This document shows positions 53,510-62,617 of a DNA stretch of 64,000 nucleotides, in pieces (the stretch's first letter is position 1; each line of letters starts with the position of its first letter). Location of the stretch: positions 9,148,501 through 9,212,500 of the forward strand of contig NZ_AP018448.1 of the NCBI RefSeq assembly GCF_030294945.1. The letters are read 5' to 3'. Below the pieces are notes generated by a model. It did not search any database, was not told the origin of the DNA, and worked only from the letters and a program-made list of their open reading frames with translations. The DNA is from Streptomyces graminofaciens. GTDB taxonomy: Bacteria; Actinomycetota; Actinomycetes; Streptomycetales; Streptomycetaceae. The position numbers and the translations under genes are program-made.

Positions 53510-54958
53510 ATGAGACGTCTCGTCAGACGTGTCGTGGTGGCCGCGGCGGCAGCGCTCACCATGCTGACCACCCTCACCACGCCCGCCCAGGCCGCCGCCC
53601 CCGCGTCCCCCGCCGTGACCTTCACCAACCCCATCGCCGCCCAGCGCGCCGATCCGCACGTCTTCAAGCACACGGACGGCTACTACTACTTCACGGCCAC
53701 CGTCCCCGCGTACGACAAGATCGTCATGCGCCGGGCCACCACCCTCCAGGGCCTCGCCACGGCCGCGGAGACCACCATCTGGACCAAGCACGCCAGCGGT
53801 GAGATGGGCGCCCACATCTGGGCCCCGGAGATCCACTTCATCGACGGCAAGTGGTACGTCTACTTCACCGCCGGCTGGTCCAACGACATCTGGAAGATCC
53901 GCCCCTACGTCCTGGAGTCCAGCTCCGCCAACCCGCTCACCGGCACCTGGACCGAGAAGGGCCGTATCTCCCTGCCGCTGGACACCTTCTCGCTCGACGC
54001 GACGACCTTCACCGTCGGCGGCACCCGCTATCTGAGCTGGGCGCAGAACGACCCGGCGGTCGGCGCAGGCACCAACATCTATCTGGCGAAGATGTCCAAC
54101 CCCTGGACGATCAGCGGCAGCCCGGTCATGATCTCCCGGCCCACCAACGCCTGGGAGAAGGTCGGCCAGACCGTCAACGAGGGCCCGGCGGTCATCCAGA
54201 AGAACGGCAAGGTCTTCATGACCTTCTCGGCCGCGGCCACCGACAGCAACTACTGCCTCGGCCTGCTGACCGCCTCCGCCTCCGCGGACCTGATGAACGC
54301 GGCCTCCTGGGTCAAGACCCCGACCCCGGTCTTCACCAGCAACGCCGCGACCGGCCAGTACGGCCCCGGCCACAACACCTTCACGGTCTCCGAGGACGGA
54401 AAGTCCGACATCCTCGTCTACCACGACCGCAACTACAAGGACATCAGCGGCGACCCGCTCAACGACCCCAACCGCCGCACCCGCTACCAGAAGCTGTACT
54501 GGAACGCCGACGGCACCCCCAACTTCGGCATCCCGGTCGCCGACGGGGTGACCCCGGTCCGCCTCTCCTCGTACAACTACCCGGACAAGTTCATCCGCCA
54601 CTGGGAGTACCGCGCGAAGCTGGAGGCGAACGTCACCAACCTCGCCGACTCGCAGTTCCGCATCGTCACCGGCCTCACGGGCAGCGGCACGGTCTCGCTG
54701 GAGTCGGCCAACTTCCCCGGCTACTACCTCCGCCACAAGAACAACGAGCTGTGGGTGGAGAAGGACGACGGCACGACGCTGTTCGACAATGACGCCTCCT
54801 TCTTCGAGCGGGCCGGCCTCGCCGACACCTCGGCCGCGGTGTCGTACGAGTCGTACAACTTCCCCGGCCGCTACATCCGCCACTACAACAACCTGCTCTA
54901 CACCCAGCCGGTGAGCACCGACCTCGACCGGCAGGACGCCACCTTCTACAAGCAGTGA
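53510..54958 (+). CDS. Secreted GH43 alpha-L-arabinofuranosidase with AbfB domain, 482 aa
   Basis: Lies 29 bases after the first GH43 and has GAAGGA before its ATG. Signal peptide 1-29 (RRVVVAAAAALTMLTTL..AQA). Catalytic features: D48 in QRADPHVFKH, SLDATTF for the second aspartate and QTVNEGPAVIQKNGKV for the acid; IWAPEIHFIDGKWYVYFTA is shared with its neighbour. The last 140 residues are an AbfB (CBM42) arabinose-binding domain: VRLSSYNYPDKFIRHWEY, SLESANFPGYYLRHKNNELW and SYESYNFPGRYIRHYNN, its three trefoil repeats. Likely removes arabinose side chains from hemicellulose. Confidence 0.92.
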   Translation: MRRLVRRVVVAAAAALTMLTTLTTPAQAAAPASPAVTFTNPIAAQRADPHVFKHTDGYYYFTATVPAYDKIVMRRATTLQGLATAAETTIWTKHASGEMGAHIWAPEIHFIDGKWYVYFTAGWSNDIWKIRPYVLESSSANPLTGTWTEKGRISLPLDTFSLDATTFTVGGTRYLSWAQNDPAVGAGTNIYLAKMSNPWTISGSPVMISRPTNAWEKVGQTVNEGPAVIQKNGKVFMTFSAAATDSNYCLGLLTASASADLMNAASWVKTPTPVFTSNAATGQYGPGHNTFTVSEDGKSDILVYHDRNYKDISGDPLNDPNRRTRYQKLYWNADGTPNFGIPVADGVTPVRLSSYNYPDKFIRHWEYRAKLEANVTNLADSQFRIVTGLTGSGTVSLESANFPGYYLRHKNNELWVEKDDGTTLFDNDASFFERAGLADTSAAVSYESYNFPGRYIRHYNNLLYTQPVSTDLDRQDATFYKQ

Positions 54959-55003
54959 CGAGATCCGTCGGTCACTGAGCAGTGACGAGATCCGTCGGTC
55001 ACT
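54951..55003. repeat. Tandem duplication over the meeting stop codons
   Basis: A 26-base unit starts at 54951 and again at 54978 (period 27). Each unit holds AGTGAC...GTCACT arms that can pair. The plus-strand TGA of the GH43 gene lies in the first copy and the minus-strand TGA of the response regulator in the second. It probably acts as a two-way terminator for the converging genes. Confidence 0.75.
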
Positions 55004-55676
55004 CCGGCGGCATGACCCGCACCAGGCCCGACTGGTAAGCCATGACCACCAGTTGGGCCCGGTCGCGGGCACCGAGCTTCGTCATGGCCCGGTGCACATG
55101 GGTGCGTACGGTCAGCGGGCTGACGTACAGCTTCTCCGCGATCTCGTCGTTGGAGCTGCCCTCGGCGGCGAGGGCCATGACCTCGCGTTCGCGGGTGGTC
55201 AGGGTGTTCAGCCGGTCGGGTGTGGCGAGGCGGTTGCCGGGGGCGGGGGCGGCGAGGAAGCGGGCGATGAGGGTGCGGGTGGCGGCGGGGGAGAGAAGGG
55301 TGTCGCCGGCGGCCACCGTGCGGATGCCGTCGAGAAGCGCGTCGGCGGTGACGTCCTTGCCGAGGAAGCCGCTGGCGCCGGAGCGCAGCGCCTGGGCCAC
55401 GTACTCGTCGATCTCGAAGGTCGTGAGGATCAGTACACGGGTGTCGGCCAGCTCCTCGTCGGCGCAGATCACGGCCGTCGCGGTGAGCCCGTCGGTGCCG
55501 GGCATACGGATGTCCATGAGGACCACGTCGGGGCGGTGTATGCGGACGAGGTCGACCGCCTCCCGGCCGTCGGTGGCCTCGGCGACCACCTCCATGTCCG
55601 CACAGGAGTCGATGAGGATCCGGAAGGTGGCCCGCAGGAGGGCCTGGTCGTCTGCGAGCAGGACACGAATGGTCAT
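54999..55676 (-). CDS. NarL/LuxR-type response regulator, 225 aa
   Basis: Receiver domain with the acidic pocket LLADDQALLRATF, the phosphorylated D55 in VVLMDIRMPGTDG, and later switch residues (LILTTF, K in FLGKDV). The HTH at residues 155-215 reads LTTREREVMALAAEGSSNDE then VSPLTVRTHVHRAMTKLGAR. It lies nine bases after the histidine kinase gene, which it would pair with. The target genes are not evident. Confidence 0.92.
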   Translation of the reverse strand: MTIRVLLADDQALLRATFRILIDSCADMEVVAEATDGREAVDLVRIHRPDVVLMDIRMPGTDGLTATAVICADEELADTRVLILTTFEIDEYVAQALRSGASGFLGKDVTADALLDGIRTVAAGDTLLSPAATRTLIARFLAAPAPGNRLATPDRLNTLTTREREVMALAAEGSSNDEIAEKLYVSPLTVRTHVHRAMTKLGARDRAQLVVMAYQSGLVRVMPPE

Positions 55677-55685
55677 GGTGCTGTT

Positions 55686-56945
55686 CTACTTCCGCTGGTC
55701 TCGGGTCGTTTCCGTGTCCGGTTCGGGGGCGCGTGGCCGGGGGCGCAGCGGGAGGTCGGTGGTGACCTCGAAGCCGCCTTCGGGACGCTGACCGGCGCTC
55801 AGGCAGCCGCCGACGGACTGGGCGCGCTCGCGCATGCCGATGAGGCCGAAACCACGGCCGGGTTCCGGGGTGGCGGCGGGGCCGGCGTCACCGCCGTCGT
55901 CGGTGACCGTGATCGTCAGGTGGGCCTCCTCGTACGCGAGGCGGATGCGTGCCGCGTCCACGGCGGCGTGCTTGCTGACGTTGGTGAGGGCTTCCTGCAC
56001 GATCCGGTACGCGGTCAGGTCCACGCCGGGGTCGAGGTGCCCCGGCACGCCCTCCGTGGTGACGGTGACCGTGAGGCCCGCGGACTCGCACGCGGCCATC
56101 AGCTCCGGGAGCCGGTCGAGCCCGGGGGTGGGGGCCAGTGGCGCCTCGGGGTCGTCGGGCCGGCGGAGCACGCCGACGGTGGACTTCAGCTCGCGCAGCG
56201 CCGACGACGTGGTGGCGGTCAGGTCGGTGAGGATCCGGTGGGCCTGCTCGGGATCGGCGCGGGTGAGGTGCGCGGCGGTGCCCGCCTGGGCGTTGGCGAG
56301 GGCCAGGTGGTGGGCGACCACGTCGTGCAGATCGCGGGCGATGCGCATCCGCTCCTCGGTGACCCTCAGCCGGGCCTCCTCCTCCCGGGTGCGCTCGGCG
56401 TGTTCGGCGCGGGCCTGCACCGACTTCAGGTAGGCCCGCCGCGCCTGGGTCCCCCTGCCCGCGGCGAGGGGCAGCAGCAGCCAGAAGAAGGGGCCGATCG
56501 TCCTGAGCAGCAACGAGACGTGCTGCATGGAGTCGGAGAACACGGCTGCGGGCGTCAGCGCCACCATCATGGCGATGCCGTAGCCGCGGGTGGTCCTCCG
56601 GTCGGTGAGCGCGGCCAGCCAGTAGAGCGCCGCCAGGAGCGGTGCCATCAGGAGGGGGGTGATCAGATAGCCCACCGCGACCGCGATCCAGGTGCATACC
56701 GCCGTCACGGTGAGGACGGTGCGCGGGTGGGTGCGGTGCTTGAGCAGGGCCAGACAGGACACACCCATGAGGCCGACGACGAGCTTGTCATGGTCCGGCG
56801 GCTCGGTGCCGGGCATGGCGAGCGCGATGCCGAGGGTCGCGCAGCCCATCAGCGCCATCGCCGTGACCAGGTCGACGAGCAAGGGATGACGCTCCGAGAA
56901 ATGCTCGAGGAGCTCGGCGTAGCGGCGGTCCAGGCTGGCGGTCAT
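55686..56945 (-). CDS. NarL-family sensor histidine kinase, 419 aa
   Basis: Several membrane segments fill the first 150 residues (LVTAMALMGCATLGIALAM, LITPLLMAPLLAALYWLAAL, and more). The HisKA_3 region has the phospho-acceptor in RMRIARDLHDVVAHHLA (about 200) and the ATP-binding domain ends with GRGFGLIGMRERAQSVGG. ATG 56945 was chosen since the frame before it lacks homology-like sense. Downstream are its response regulator and, 115 bases upstream, an MMPL exporter in the same direction. Confidence 0.92.
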   Translation of the reverse strand: MTASLDRRYAELLEHFSERHPLLVDLVTAMALMGCATLGIALAMPGTEPPDHDKLVVGLMGVSCLALLKHRTHPRTVLTVTAVCTWIAVAVGYLITPLLMAPLLAALYWLAALTDRRTTRGYGIAMMVALTPAAVFSDSMQHVSLLLRTIGPFFWLLLPLAAGRGTQARRAYLKSVQARAEHAERTREEEARLRVTEERMRIARDLHDVVAHHLALANAQAGTAAHLTRADPEQAHRILTDLTATTSSALRELKSTVGVLRRPDDPEAPLAPTPGLDRLPELMAACESAGLTVTVTTEGVPGHLDPGVDLTAYRIVQEALTNVSKHAAVDAARIRLAYEEAHLTITVTDDGGDAGPAATPEPGRGFGLIGMRERAQSVGGCLSAGQRPEGGFEVTTDLPLRPRPRAPEPDTETTRDQRK

Positions 56946-57060
56946 CGGGACTCCGGTCGGTGGGACTGGGGACCATGGTGGTCGACATCGGGTGCGAACG
57001 CCCCGAGGGCCGTCCGTGTCCTTGGCCACGGACGGCCCCCGGTGGGGGTGGGCGGTTGGA

Positions 57061-59271
57061 TCAGGTGCGCGTCACTTCCAGTTCGGCCGTGTCGGCCGGG
57101 GCCGGCTCCGTGTCGGCGCGGCGGGTGAGCGCCTCACCCTCCACGTCGACGTGGGGCAGCATCCGGTCCAGCCACTTCGGCAGCCACCACGCCTTGTCGC
57201 CGAGCAGGGCGAGCACGGCCGGCACGATCGCCATCCGTACGACGAACGCGTCCAACAGGACCGCCGAGGCCAGTCCGAACCCGATCATCTTGATCATGGA
57301 GTCGCTCTCGCCGATGAAACCGGCGAACACCGCGATCATGATCAGGGCGGCGGCCACCACCACCCGGGCGCTGTGCCGGAAGCCGCTGGTGATCGCCTCG
57401 TCGGCGGAGTCGCCGTGGACGTACGCCTCCCGCATCCGCGAGACGAGGAAGACCTCGTAGTCCATCGCCAGGCCGAAGACGATGCCCACCAGGAAGATCG
57501 GCATCAGGCTCATGATCGGGCCGGTCTGCTCCACGCCCAGGATCTCCGCGCCGTGGCCCTGCTGGAAGACCAGGACGACCACGCCGAGCGACGCGAGCAC
57601 CGACAGCAGGAAGCCGGCGGCCGCCTTGAGCGGGACGAGCAGGGAGCGGAAGACGACCAGCAGCAGGATGACGGCCAGGCCGACCACGACCAGCAGATAG
57701 GGGACCAGCGCGGACTGCACCTTGTCGGAGATGTCGATGTTCAGCGCGGTGGTGCCGGTGACCTCGAACGTCGCCCCCGTCTCGGACTCGATGCCGGGAC
57801 GCTCGTCCCGGATGGTGGTCACCAGGTCCTTGGTCTTCTCGTCGGTCGGCGCGGTGGCGGGCACGGCCGAGAAGACGGCGGTGTCGCCGGCCTCGTTGAA
57901 GCGTGCGGGGGAGACCGACACGATCCCCTTGGTGGCGCCGATCTCCTTCGCGATCGTCTCCGCGGCCCCCTTCGCGTCGTCGACACCCTTGGCGTCCACC
58001 ACGATCGTCAGCGGCCCGTTGAACCCGGGCCCGAAGCCCTCGGCGAGCGCGTCGTAGGCCCGGCGCTCGGTGGTGGAGGTCGGCTTGGCCTCGTCGCCGG
58101 GCATGCCCAGCTGCAGGTCGGTCATCGGCACCGCGAGCGCGCCGAGGCCTATGACGCCGAGGATCAGCACGGGCACGGGGCGGCGCAGCACGAACCGGGA
58201 CCAGCGGGTGCCCCCGTTGTTCTCTCCGCCCTCCTCCATACGGCCGCTCTTGCGTGCCTTCCGCGCCAGTACGGCGTTCGGCCAGAAACCGAGGACGGCC
58301 GGCACCAGGGTCAGCGCGATCAGCACGGCGACGACGACCGCGCCCGCGGCGGCCAGCCCCATCTTCGTCAGCATCGGAATGCCGACCACGGACAGTCCGG
58401 CCAGCGCGATGACGACCGTGAGTCCGGCGAACACGACCGCCGATCCGGCCGTGCCCGTGGCGAGAGCGGTCGCCTCCTGGGGCGTACGGCCCTTGGCACG
58501 CTCCTCGCGGTAGCGGGAGACGACGAACAGGGCGTAGTCGATGCCGACCGCGAGGCCCAGCATCATCGCGAGGGTGCCCGTCGTGGTGGACAGGCCGAAG
58601 GCGTCGGACAGGGCGAGGATCGAGGCCATGCTGAAGCCGACGCCGACGAGCGCGGTCAGCAGCGGCAGCCCGGCCGCGGCCAGCGAACCGAAGGTGACCA
58701 GCAGGACGACGGCGGCGATGGCGACACCGATCACCTCGGCCGTCCCGCCCGCACCGGCCTGCTCGGCCACCGCGTCGCCGCCCGCCTCGACGGTCAGCCC
58801 GGAGTCCTGGGCTTCGCGGAGCGCGTCCTTCAGGTGGGTCCTGCTGGCGTCGGAGAGGTCGTTCGCGGCGACCTTGTACGTCACGGTCGCGTACGCCGTC
58901 GAGCCGTCCTGGCTGACCGCCTGCGCCTGGAACGGGTCGACGGCACTCGCGACCTGCGAGCCGTCGGCCAGATCGGCCACGGTGTCCTCGACGGCCTTCT
59001 TGTTCTCGGTGGCGGTGACCTTCTCGCCGCTCGGTGCGACGAACACGACCCGGGCGGTCGCGCCGTCCGCCGTGACACCGGGGAAGCGCTGTTCCAGCAG
59101 GTCGAACGCCTTCTGGGACTCGATGCCCGGCATGGAGAACTCCTCGTCGGAGGCTCCGGGGGCCTTGAGGGCGCCGACACCGACGGCGCCCAGTACCGCC
59201 ACCCACAACAGGAGGACGTACCAGCGTTTGCGGAAGGCCAGCCGGCCCAGCCGATGAAGGAAGGTTGCCAT
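57061..59271 (-). CDS. MMPL-family (RND-type) transporter, 736 aa
   Basis: Twelve membrane segments in two halves, each preceded by a large extracytoplasmic loop (about 40-165 and 395-545). The N-terminus is FLHRLGRLAFRKRWYVLLLW. Family motifs include GLAVGIDYALFVVSRYREER (about 230) and GLAMDYEVFLVSRMREAYVH (about 595), with the proton-relay aspartate of each half. Such exporters move lipids or hydrophobic drugs. The gene precedes the kinase/regulator pair on the same strand and may be regulated by it. Confidence 0.92.
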   Translation of the reverse strand: MATFLHRLGRLAFRKRWYVLLLWVAVLGAVGVGALKAPGASDEEFSMPGIESQKAFDLLEQRFPGVTADGATARVVFVAPSGEKVTATENKKAVEDTVADLADGSQVASAVDPFQAQAVSQDGSTAYATVTYKVAANDLSDASRTHLKDALREAQDSGLTVEAGGDAVAEQAGAGGTAEVIGVAIAAVVLLVTFGSLAAAGLPLLTALVGVGFSMASILALSDAFGLSTTTGTLAMMLGLAVGIDYALFVVSRYREERAKGRTPQEATALATGTAGSAVVFAGLTVVIALAGLSVVGIPMLTKMGLAAAGAVVVAVLIALTLVPAVLGFWPNAVLARKARKSGRMEEGGENNGGTRWSRFVLRRPVPVLILGVIGLGALAVPMTDLQLGMPGDEAKPTSTTERRAYDALAEGFGPGFNGPLTIVVDAKGVDDAKGAAETIAKEIGATKGIVSVSPARFNEAGDTAVFSAVPATAPTDEKTKDLVTTIRDERPGIESETGATFEVTGTTALNIDISDKVQSALVPYLLVVVGLAVILLLVVFRSLLVPLKAAAGFLLSVLASLGVVVLVFQQGHGAEILGVEQTGPIMSLMPIFLVGIVFGLAMDYEVFLVSRMREAYVHGDSADEAITSGFRHSARVVVAAALIMIAVFAGFIGESDSMIKMIGFGLASAVLLDAFVVRMAIVPAVLALLGDKAWWLPKWLDRMLPHVDVEGEALTRRADTEPAPADTAELEVTRT

Positions 59272-59423
59272 GGGTAGCAGGTCTCCACGTCAGAAGTCTC
59301 GGATGCCTGCCAAGACTCCCGTTCGAGGCCCCCTCCCGTCGTCGTGCGGCTGCCGACAGTTCCGGCTACTCAGAACGCAGTACGCCACGGCCGCCGGGTC
59401 ACACCGAGGTATGACCGGGCGGC

Positions 59424-59981
59424 CTACATGGTGTGCAGGGTGTCGCGCGAGGCCTTGATGAAGTCCTTCAGCGCCTGCCAGAACGGCCCGTAGGCGGCGT
59501 CGAAGCGGCCGAAGGCATCGGCACCGGCACCGGCATCGGCATCGGCATCGCCGTCGATCATCGCTTCGAGCGCCCGGTAGAACGGGTTCGTCGCCCGTCG
59601 GACCGCGTTGGCGAGTTCGGCGACCTCGTCGGGTCCCTCCAGCGAGACGATCCACGTCCGGTGCCGCAGGGTTCCGTACTCGTCCCGCTGCCGCTCACGC
59701 AACCGCCGCAGCTCCTCGACGTGCTCCGGCCCCAGCCCGCCCGCCGCGCCCCGGTACAGCTCGGACACCTTCCAGTACACGTCACTGAGCCGCTGCGCCT
59801 GCTCGATGAACTCCGCGTACGCCGTCCGCCGCGCCTCCCGCAGCCGCTCCACCCGCTGCGCGCCCGCACTCGTGTCCGCCTGTATCCGCGCCGCCCGCGC
59901 GGTCCCCCGGCTCGTCACCCAGCTCGCGAGCACGGCCGTACCGGCGGTGAGCGAGGCGATCCAGAACGCGCTGTCAGCCAC
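59424..59981 (-). CDS. Membrane-anchored coiled-coil protein of unknown function, 185 aa
   Basis: A single N-terminal membrane segment (FWIASLTAGTAVLASWVTS) is followed by a long charged helix (RVERLREARRTAYAEFIEQA, HVEELRRLRERQRDEYG) and a helical end. The DADADAGAGADAF run near residue 148 comes from a GGCATC-type short repeat. The start overlaps the MazG-like gene by eight bases. Family not recognised beyond a common streptomycete architecture. Confidence 0.7.
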   Translation of the reverse strand: MADSAFWIASLTAGTAVLASWVTSRGTARAARIQADTSAGAQRVERLREARRTAYAEFIEQAQRLSDVYWKVSELYRGAAGGLGPEHVEELRRLRERQRDEYGTLRHRTWIVSLEGPDEVAELANAVRRATNPFYRALEAMIDGDADADAGAGADAFGRFDAAYGPFWQALKDFIKASRDTLHTM

Positions 59982-60336
59982 GGCGGGAGCCCAGCGAGCG
60001 TTCGGTGACCCTGGCCAGGTGGGTCGCGAAGACCGCGTGGGCGTCCGGGGTGAGGGTGCGCAGGGCGACCAGGGCCGTGATGACCACGTCGCACAGTTCC
60101 GACTGGACGTCGTCCCAGGTGTGGGTGGTGCCCTTGCGCGGGTTCTGGCCGGTCGCGCCGATGACCGCCTGCGCGACCTCGCCGACCTCCTCCTGGAGCT
60201 TCAACATCCGCAGCAGCAGGCCCTCTTGGCCGCCGTACGGCTGGTCGGCCTCCAGCCAGGCGTGGAGGCGGGAGACGGACTGCCAGAGGTCGTCGGGGGT
60301 GCCGGGGAAGGCGGGCTCGGCGTGCTGATCACTCAT
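59974..60336 (-). CDS. MazG-like nucleotide pyrophosphohydrolase, 120 aa
   Basis: The four-helix MazG fold shows the metal-binding patterns KLQEEVGEVAQAVIG (E-E-x-x-E) and SELCDVVITALVAL (E-x-x-D), the residues that hold magnesium. Length fits the small actinobacterial MazG-like group. It would clear abnormal NTPs. It is followed with overlap by the coiled-coil membrane protein. Confidence 0.85.
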   Translation of the reverse strand: MSDQHAEPAFPGTPDDLWQSVSRLHAWLEADQPYGGQEGLLLRMLKLQEEVGEVAQAVIGATGQNPRKGTTHTWDDVQSELCDVVITALVALRTLTPDAHAVFATHLARVTERSLGSRRG

Positions 60337-60451
60337 GTGGCGCAGCCTGTCATGCCCCTACGACACAGCGGAAGGCCACTCCTCGAAAGCGACGCTCACT
60401 CGACCGCGAAGCCCATTGCTCCACCGCGGACTCACTGTTCGATCGCGACGC

Positions 60452-61006
60452 TCACTCCTCGAACAACGCCTCCTGCTCGCCCTCCTTCTCCTTGCGCACC
60501 CGCTGGTTGCGCATGCCCACGACCACCGCCGTGACCGCGGCCGTACCGGCGAAGGCAGCCGGGACCATCCAGCCCCGGTCGACGACATGGCGGAACGCGT
60601 GGTCGAGGGAGAGCCGGCCGGGGCCGGCGACCGCGAGGCCCGCGGCGGCCAGGCCCAGGGTCGCGGCATGCTCGTAGCCGCCCTCGGCGTTGAAGAAGCC
60701 GTTGGGGGCGTGCACGGCGGCCGCGCCCGCCATCGCCCCGGCCGCGGCGGCACCGGCCCCGGGCGTGGCCAGCCCCAGGGCGAGCAGTGTGCCGCCGCCG
60801 GTCTCGGCCAGCCCGGACGCGGTGGCGCTGGCCTTGCCGGGCGCGTACCCGACCGACTCCATGAACGCGCCGGTGCCCTCGATGCCGTGCCCGCCGAACC
60901 AGCCGAACAGCTTCTGCGTCCCGTGCGCGAACAGCACCCCGCCCGCGCCCAGGCGCAGCAGGAGCAGTCCCAGATCGCGTCGGTCGAAAGAGGTGAATGC
61001 GGTCAT
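60452..61006 (-). CDS. DoxX-family membrane protein, 184 aa
   Basis: Four hydrophobic segments. LLLLRLGAGGVLFAHGTQKLFGWFGGHG followed by TGAFMESVGYAPG is the DoxX signature near the start. GGGAG lies five bases before ATG 61006. The C-terminal tail is charged (RKEKEGEQEALFEE). DoxX proteins are thought to act in redox or thiol stress at the membrane. Confidence 0.88.
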   Translation of the reverse strand: MTAFTSFDRRDLGLLLLRLGAGGVLFAHGTQKLFGWFGGHGIEGTGAFMESVGYAPGKASATASGLAETGGGTLLALGLATPGAGAAAAGAMAGAAAVHAPNGFFNAEGGYEHAATLGLAAAGLAVAGPGRLSLDHAFRHVVDRGWMVPAAFAGTAAVTAVVVGMRNQRVRKEKEGEQEALFEE

Positions 61007-61170
61007 CGTGGCTCCCGGGTCAGGACGGCGGACAGGAACATCCCCTCCCGGGTATCCACGGTCCCACCGATTCAACGCCCGGGATCCGCCCGCGCACCCG
61101 TTCGGGTGGCGCCACGGGGGAGACAGGTCTCCGGTGGCGTACCCGCCCCACCGATGTGACGCTGGCAGGC

Positions 61171-61497
61171 ATGACCATCGCACCCGCCAAACTGAGCGAT
61201 CCGGCCGTCCGGGCCTTCGTCGCCGCCGTGAACTCCCATGACCCCGAGGCGTTCTTCGCCCTGCTCACCGACGACGCGACCATGTCGGACGACGGCACCG
61301 ACCGCGACCTCGCCGACTGGACCGACCGGGAGATCTTCTCCTCCCACGGCCACATGGACGTCGAGCGGGAGTCCCAGGGCGGCCGCGCCCTCACCGCCGG
61401 TTTCCGCAACGACACCTGGGGCGAGATGCGCACGGCCTGGCGCTTCACCGTGACGGACGACGGCCGGATCTCCCGCTTCGAGACCGGCCAGGCGTAG
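61171..61497 (+). CDS. SnoaL/NTF2-like protein, 108 aa
   Basis: The cone fold is suggested by AFVAAVNSHDPEAFFALLTD, ATMSDDG, then WTDREIFSSHGHMDVE and TWGEMRTAWRFTVTDDGRIS. Proteins of this kind are small-molecule-binding or isomerase-like; no catalytic set can be assigned. It is divergent from DoxX, and ATG 61171 matches the beginning of the fold. Confidence 0.8.
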   Translation: MTIAPAKLSDPAVRAFVAAVNSHDPEAFFALLTDDATMSDDGTDRDLADWTDREIFSSHGHMDVERESQGGRALTAGFRNDTWGEMRTAWRFTVTDDGRISRFETGQA

Positions 61498-61592
61498 ACA
61501 TCCCCGCTCCGCCGGCATCCCTGCTCCGCCGGCATCCTGCTCCGCCGAGGGGCTTGCCTTCGAGCGCGCTCCAACTCCTAACGTCCGTGGTC

Positions 61593-62587
61593 ATGGAGAC
61601 GAACACGTACACGCGGCCGCTCGGCCGCAGCGGCATCCAGGTCAGCGCCCTCGGCTTCGGCTGCTGGGCGATCGGCGGCGAGTGGCAGACCGCCGACGGG
61701 CAGCCCCTCGGCTGGGGCAAGGTCGACGACGAGGAGTCCGTACGGGCCGTCCACCGCGCCCTCGACCTGGGCGTCACCTTCTTCGACACCGCCGACGCGT
61801 ACGGCACCGGGCACAGCGAGCGCGTCCTCGGCCGCGCCCTCGGCAAGCGCCGCGCGGACGTCGTCGTGGCCACCAAGTGGGGCAACGTCTTCGACGAGCC
61901 CACCCGCACCTCCTCGGCCAGGACGACACCCCGGCCCACGCCCGCCGCGCCCTCACCGCCTCCCTCGACCGCCTCGGCACCGACCACGTCGACCTCTACC
62001 AGCTGCACCTCTCCGACGCCGACCCCGAGCGCGCGGCCCGACTCCGCGACACCTGCGAGGAGTTCGTGCGGGAGGGACTGATCAGGGCGTACGCGTGGAG
62101 CACCGACGACCCGGACCGCGCCGCCGTGTTCGCCGAGGGCCCGCACTGCGCGGCCGTACAGCACCGGCTGAACATCCTGCAGGACGCGCCCGAACTCCTG
62201 GCCCTCTGCGAGGAGTCGGACCTGGCCAGCATCAACCGCAGCCCGCTCGCCATGGGCCTGCTCACCGGCAAGCACACCGCCGGACGCGCCCTGGAGGCCG
62301 GGGACATCCGCAGCACACCGCCCGAGTGGCTGCCGGGCTTCACCGCCGAAGGGGGCGCCGACCCGCAGTGGCTCGGCCGGGTCGAGGCACTGCGCGAGAT
62401 CCTCACCAGCGGGGGCCGTACGCTCGCGCAGGGCGCCCTCGCCTGGATCTGGGCCCGCAGCCCCCGGACCGTCCCCATCCCCGGCTTCCGCTCGGTCGCC
62501 CAGGCCGAGCAGAACGCGGGCGCCCTCGCGAAAGGGCCGCTCACCGCGGACCAGGTGGCCGAGATCGACCGGATCCTGGGGCGGTGA
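61593..62587 (+). pseudogene. Aldo/keto reductase with a one-base frameshift
   Basis: ATG 61593 opens TYTRPLGRSGIQVSALGFGC, FFDTADAYGTGHSERVLGRA and VVVATKWGNVFDEPTRT, with the catalytic D and Y. At about 61910 a base appears to be missing, and homology continues one frame over: LGQDDTPAHARRALTASLDR, DHVDLYQLHLSDADP, NILQDAPELLALCEE, SPLAMGLLTGKHTAG and PIPGFRSVAQAEQN, stopping at 62587. Everything else is intact, so the lesion is recent or a sequencing error. Product would be about 330 residues of the AKR5/AKR11 type. Confidence 0.82.
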
Positions 62588-62617
62588 ACGGCCCTTGCCC
62601 GAACAGGAGGCGTACGA

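Noticed and set aside
53339..55072. 577-codon minus-strand frame opposite the AbfB-type GH43 gene
   Set aside because: Shadow of the GH43 coding strand; the composition is typical of antisense GC-rich frames.
57134..59206. 690-codon minus-strand frame within the MMPL gene
   Set aside because: Arginine/glycine-rich alternative frame of the transporter, which has clear membrane segments in its own frame.
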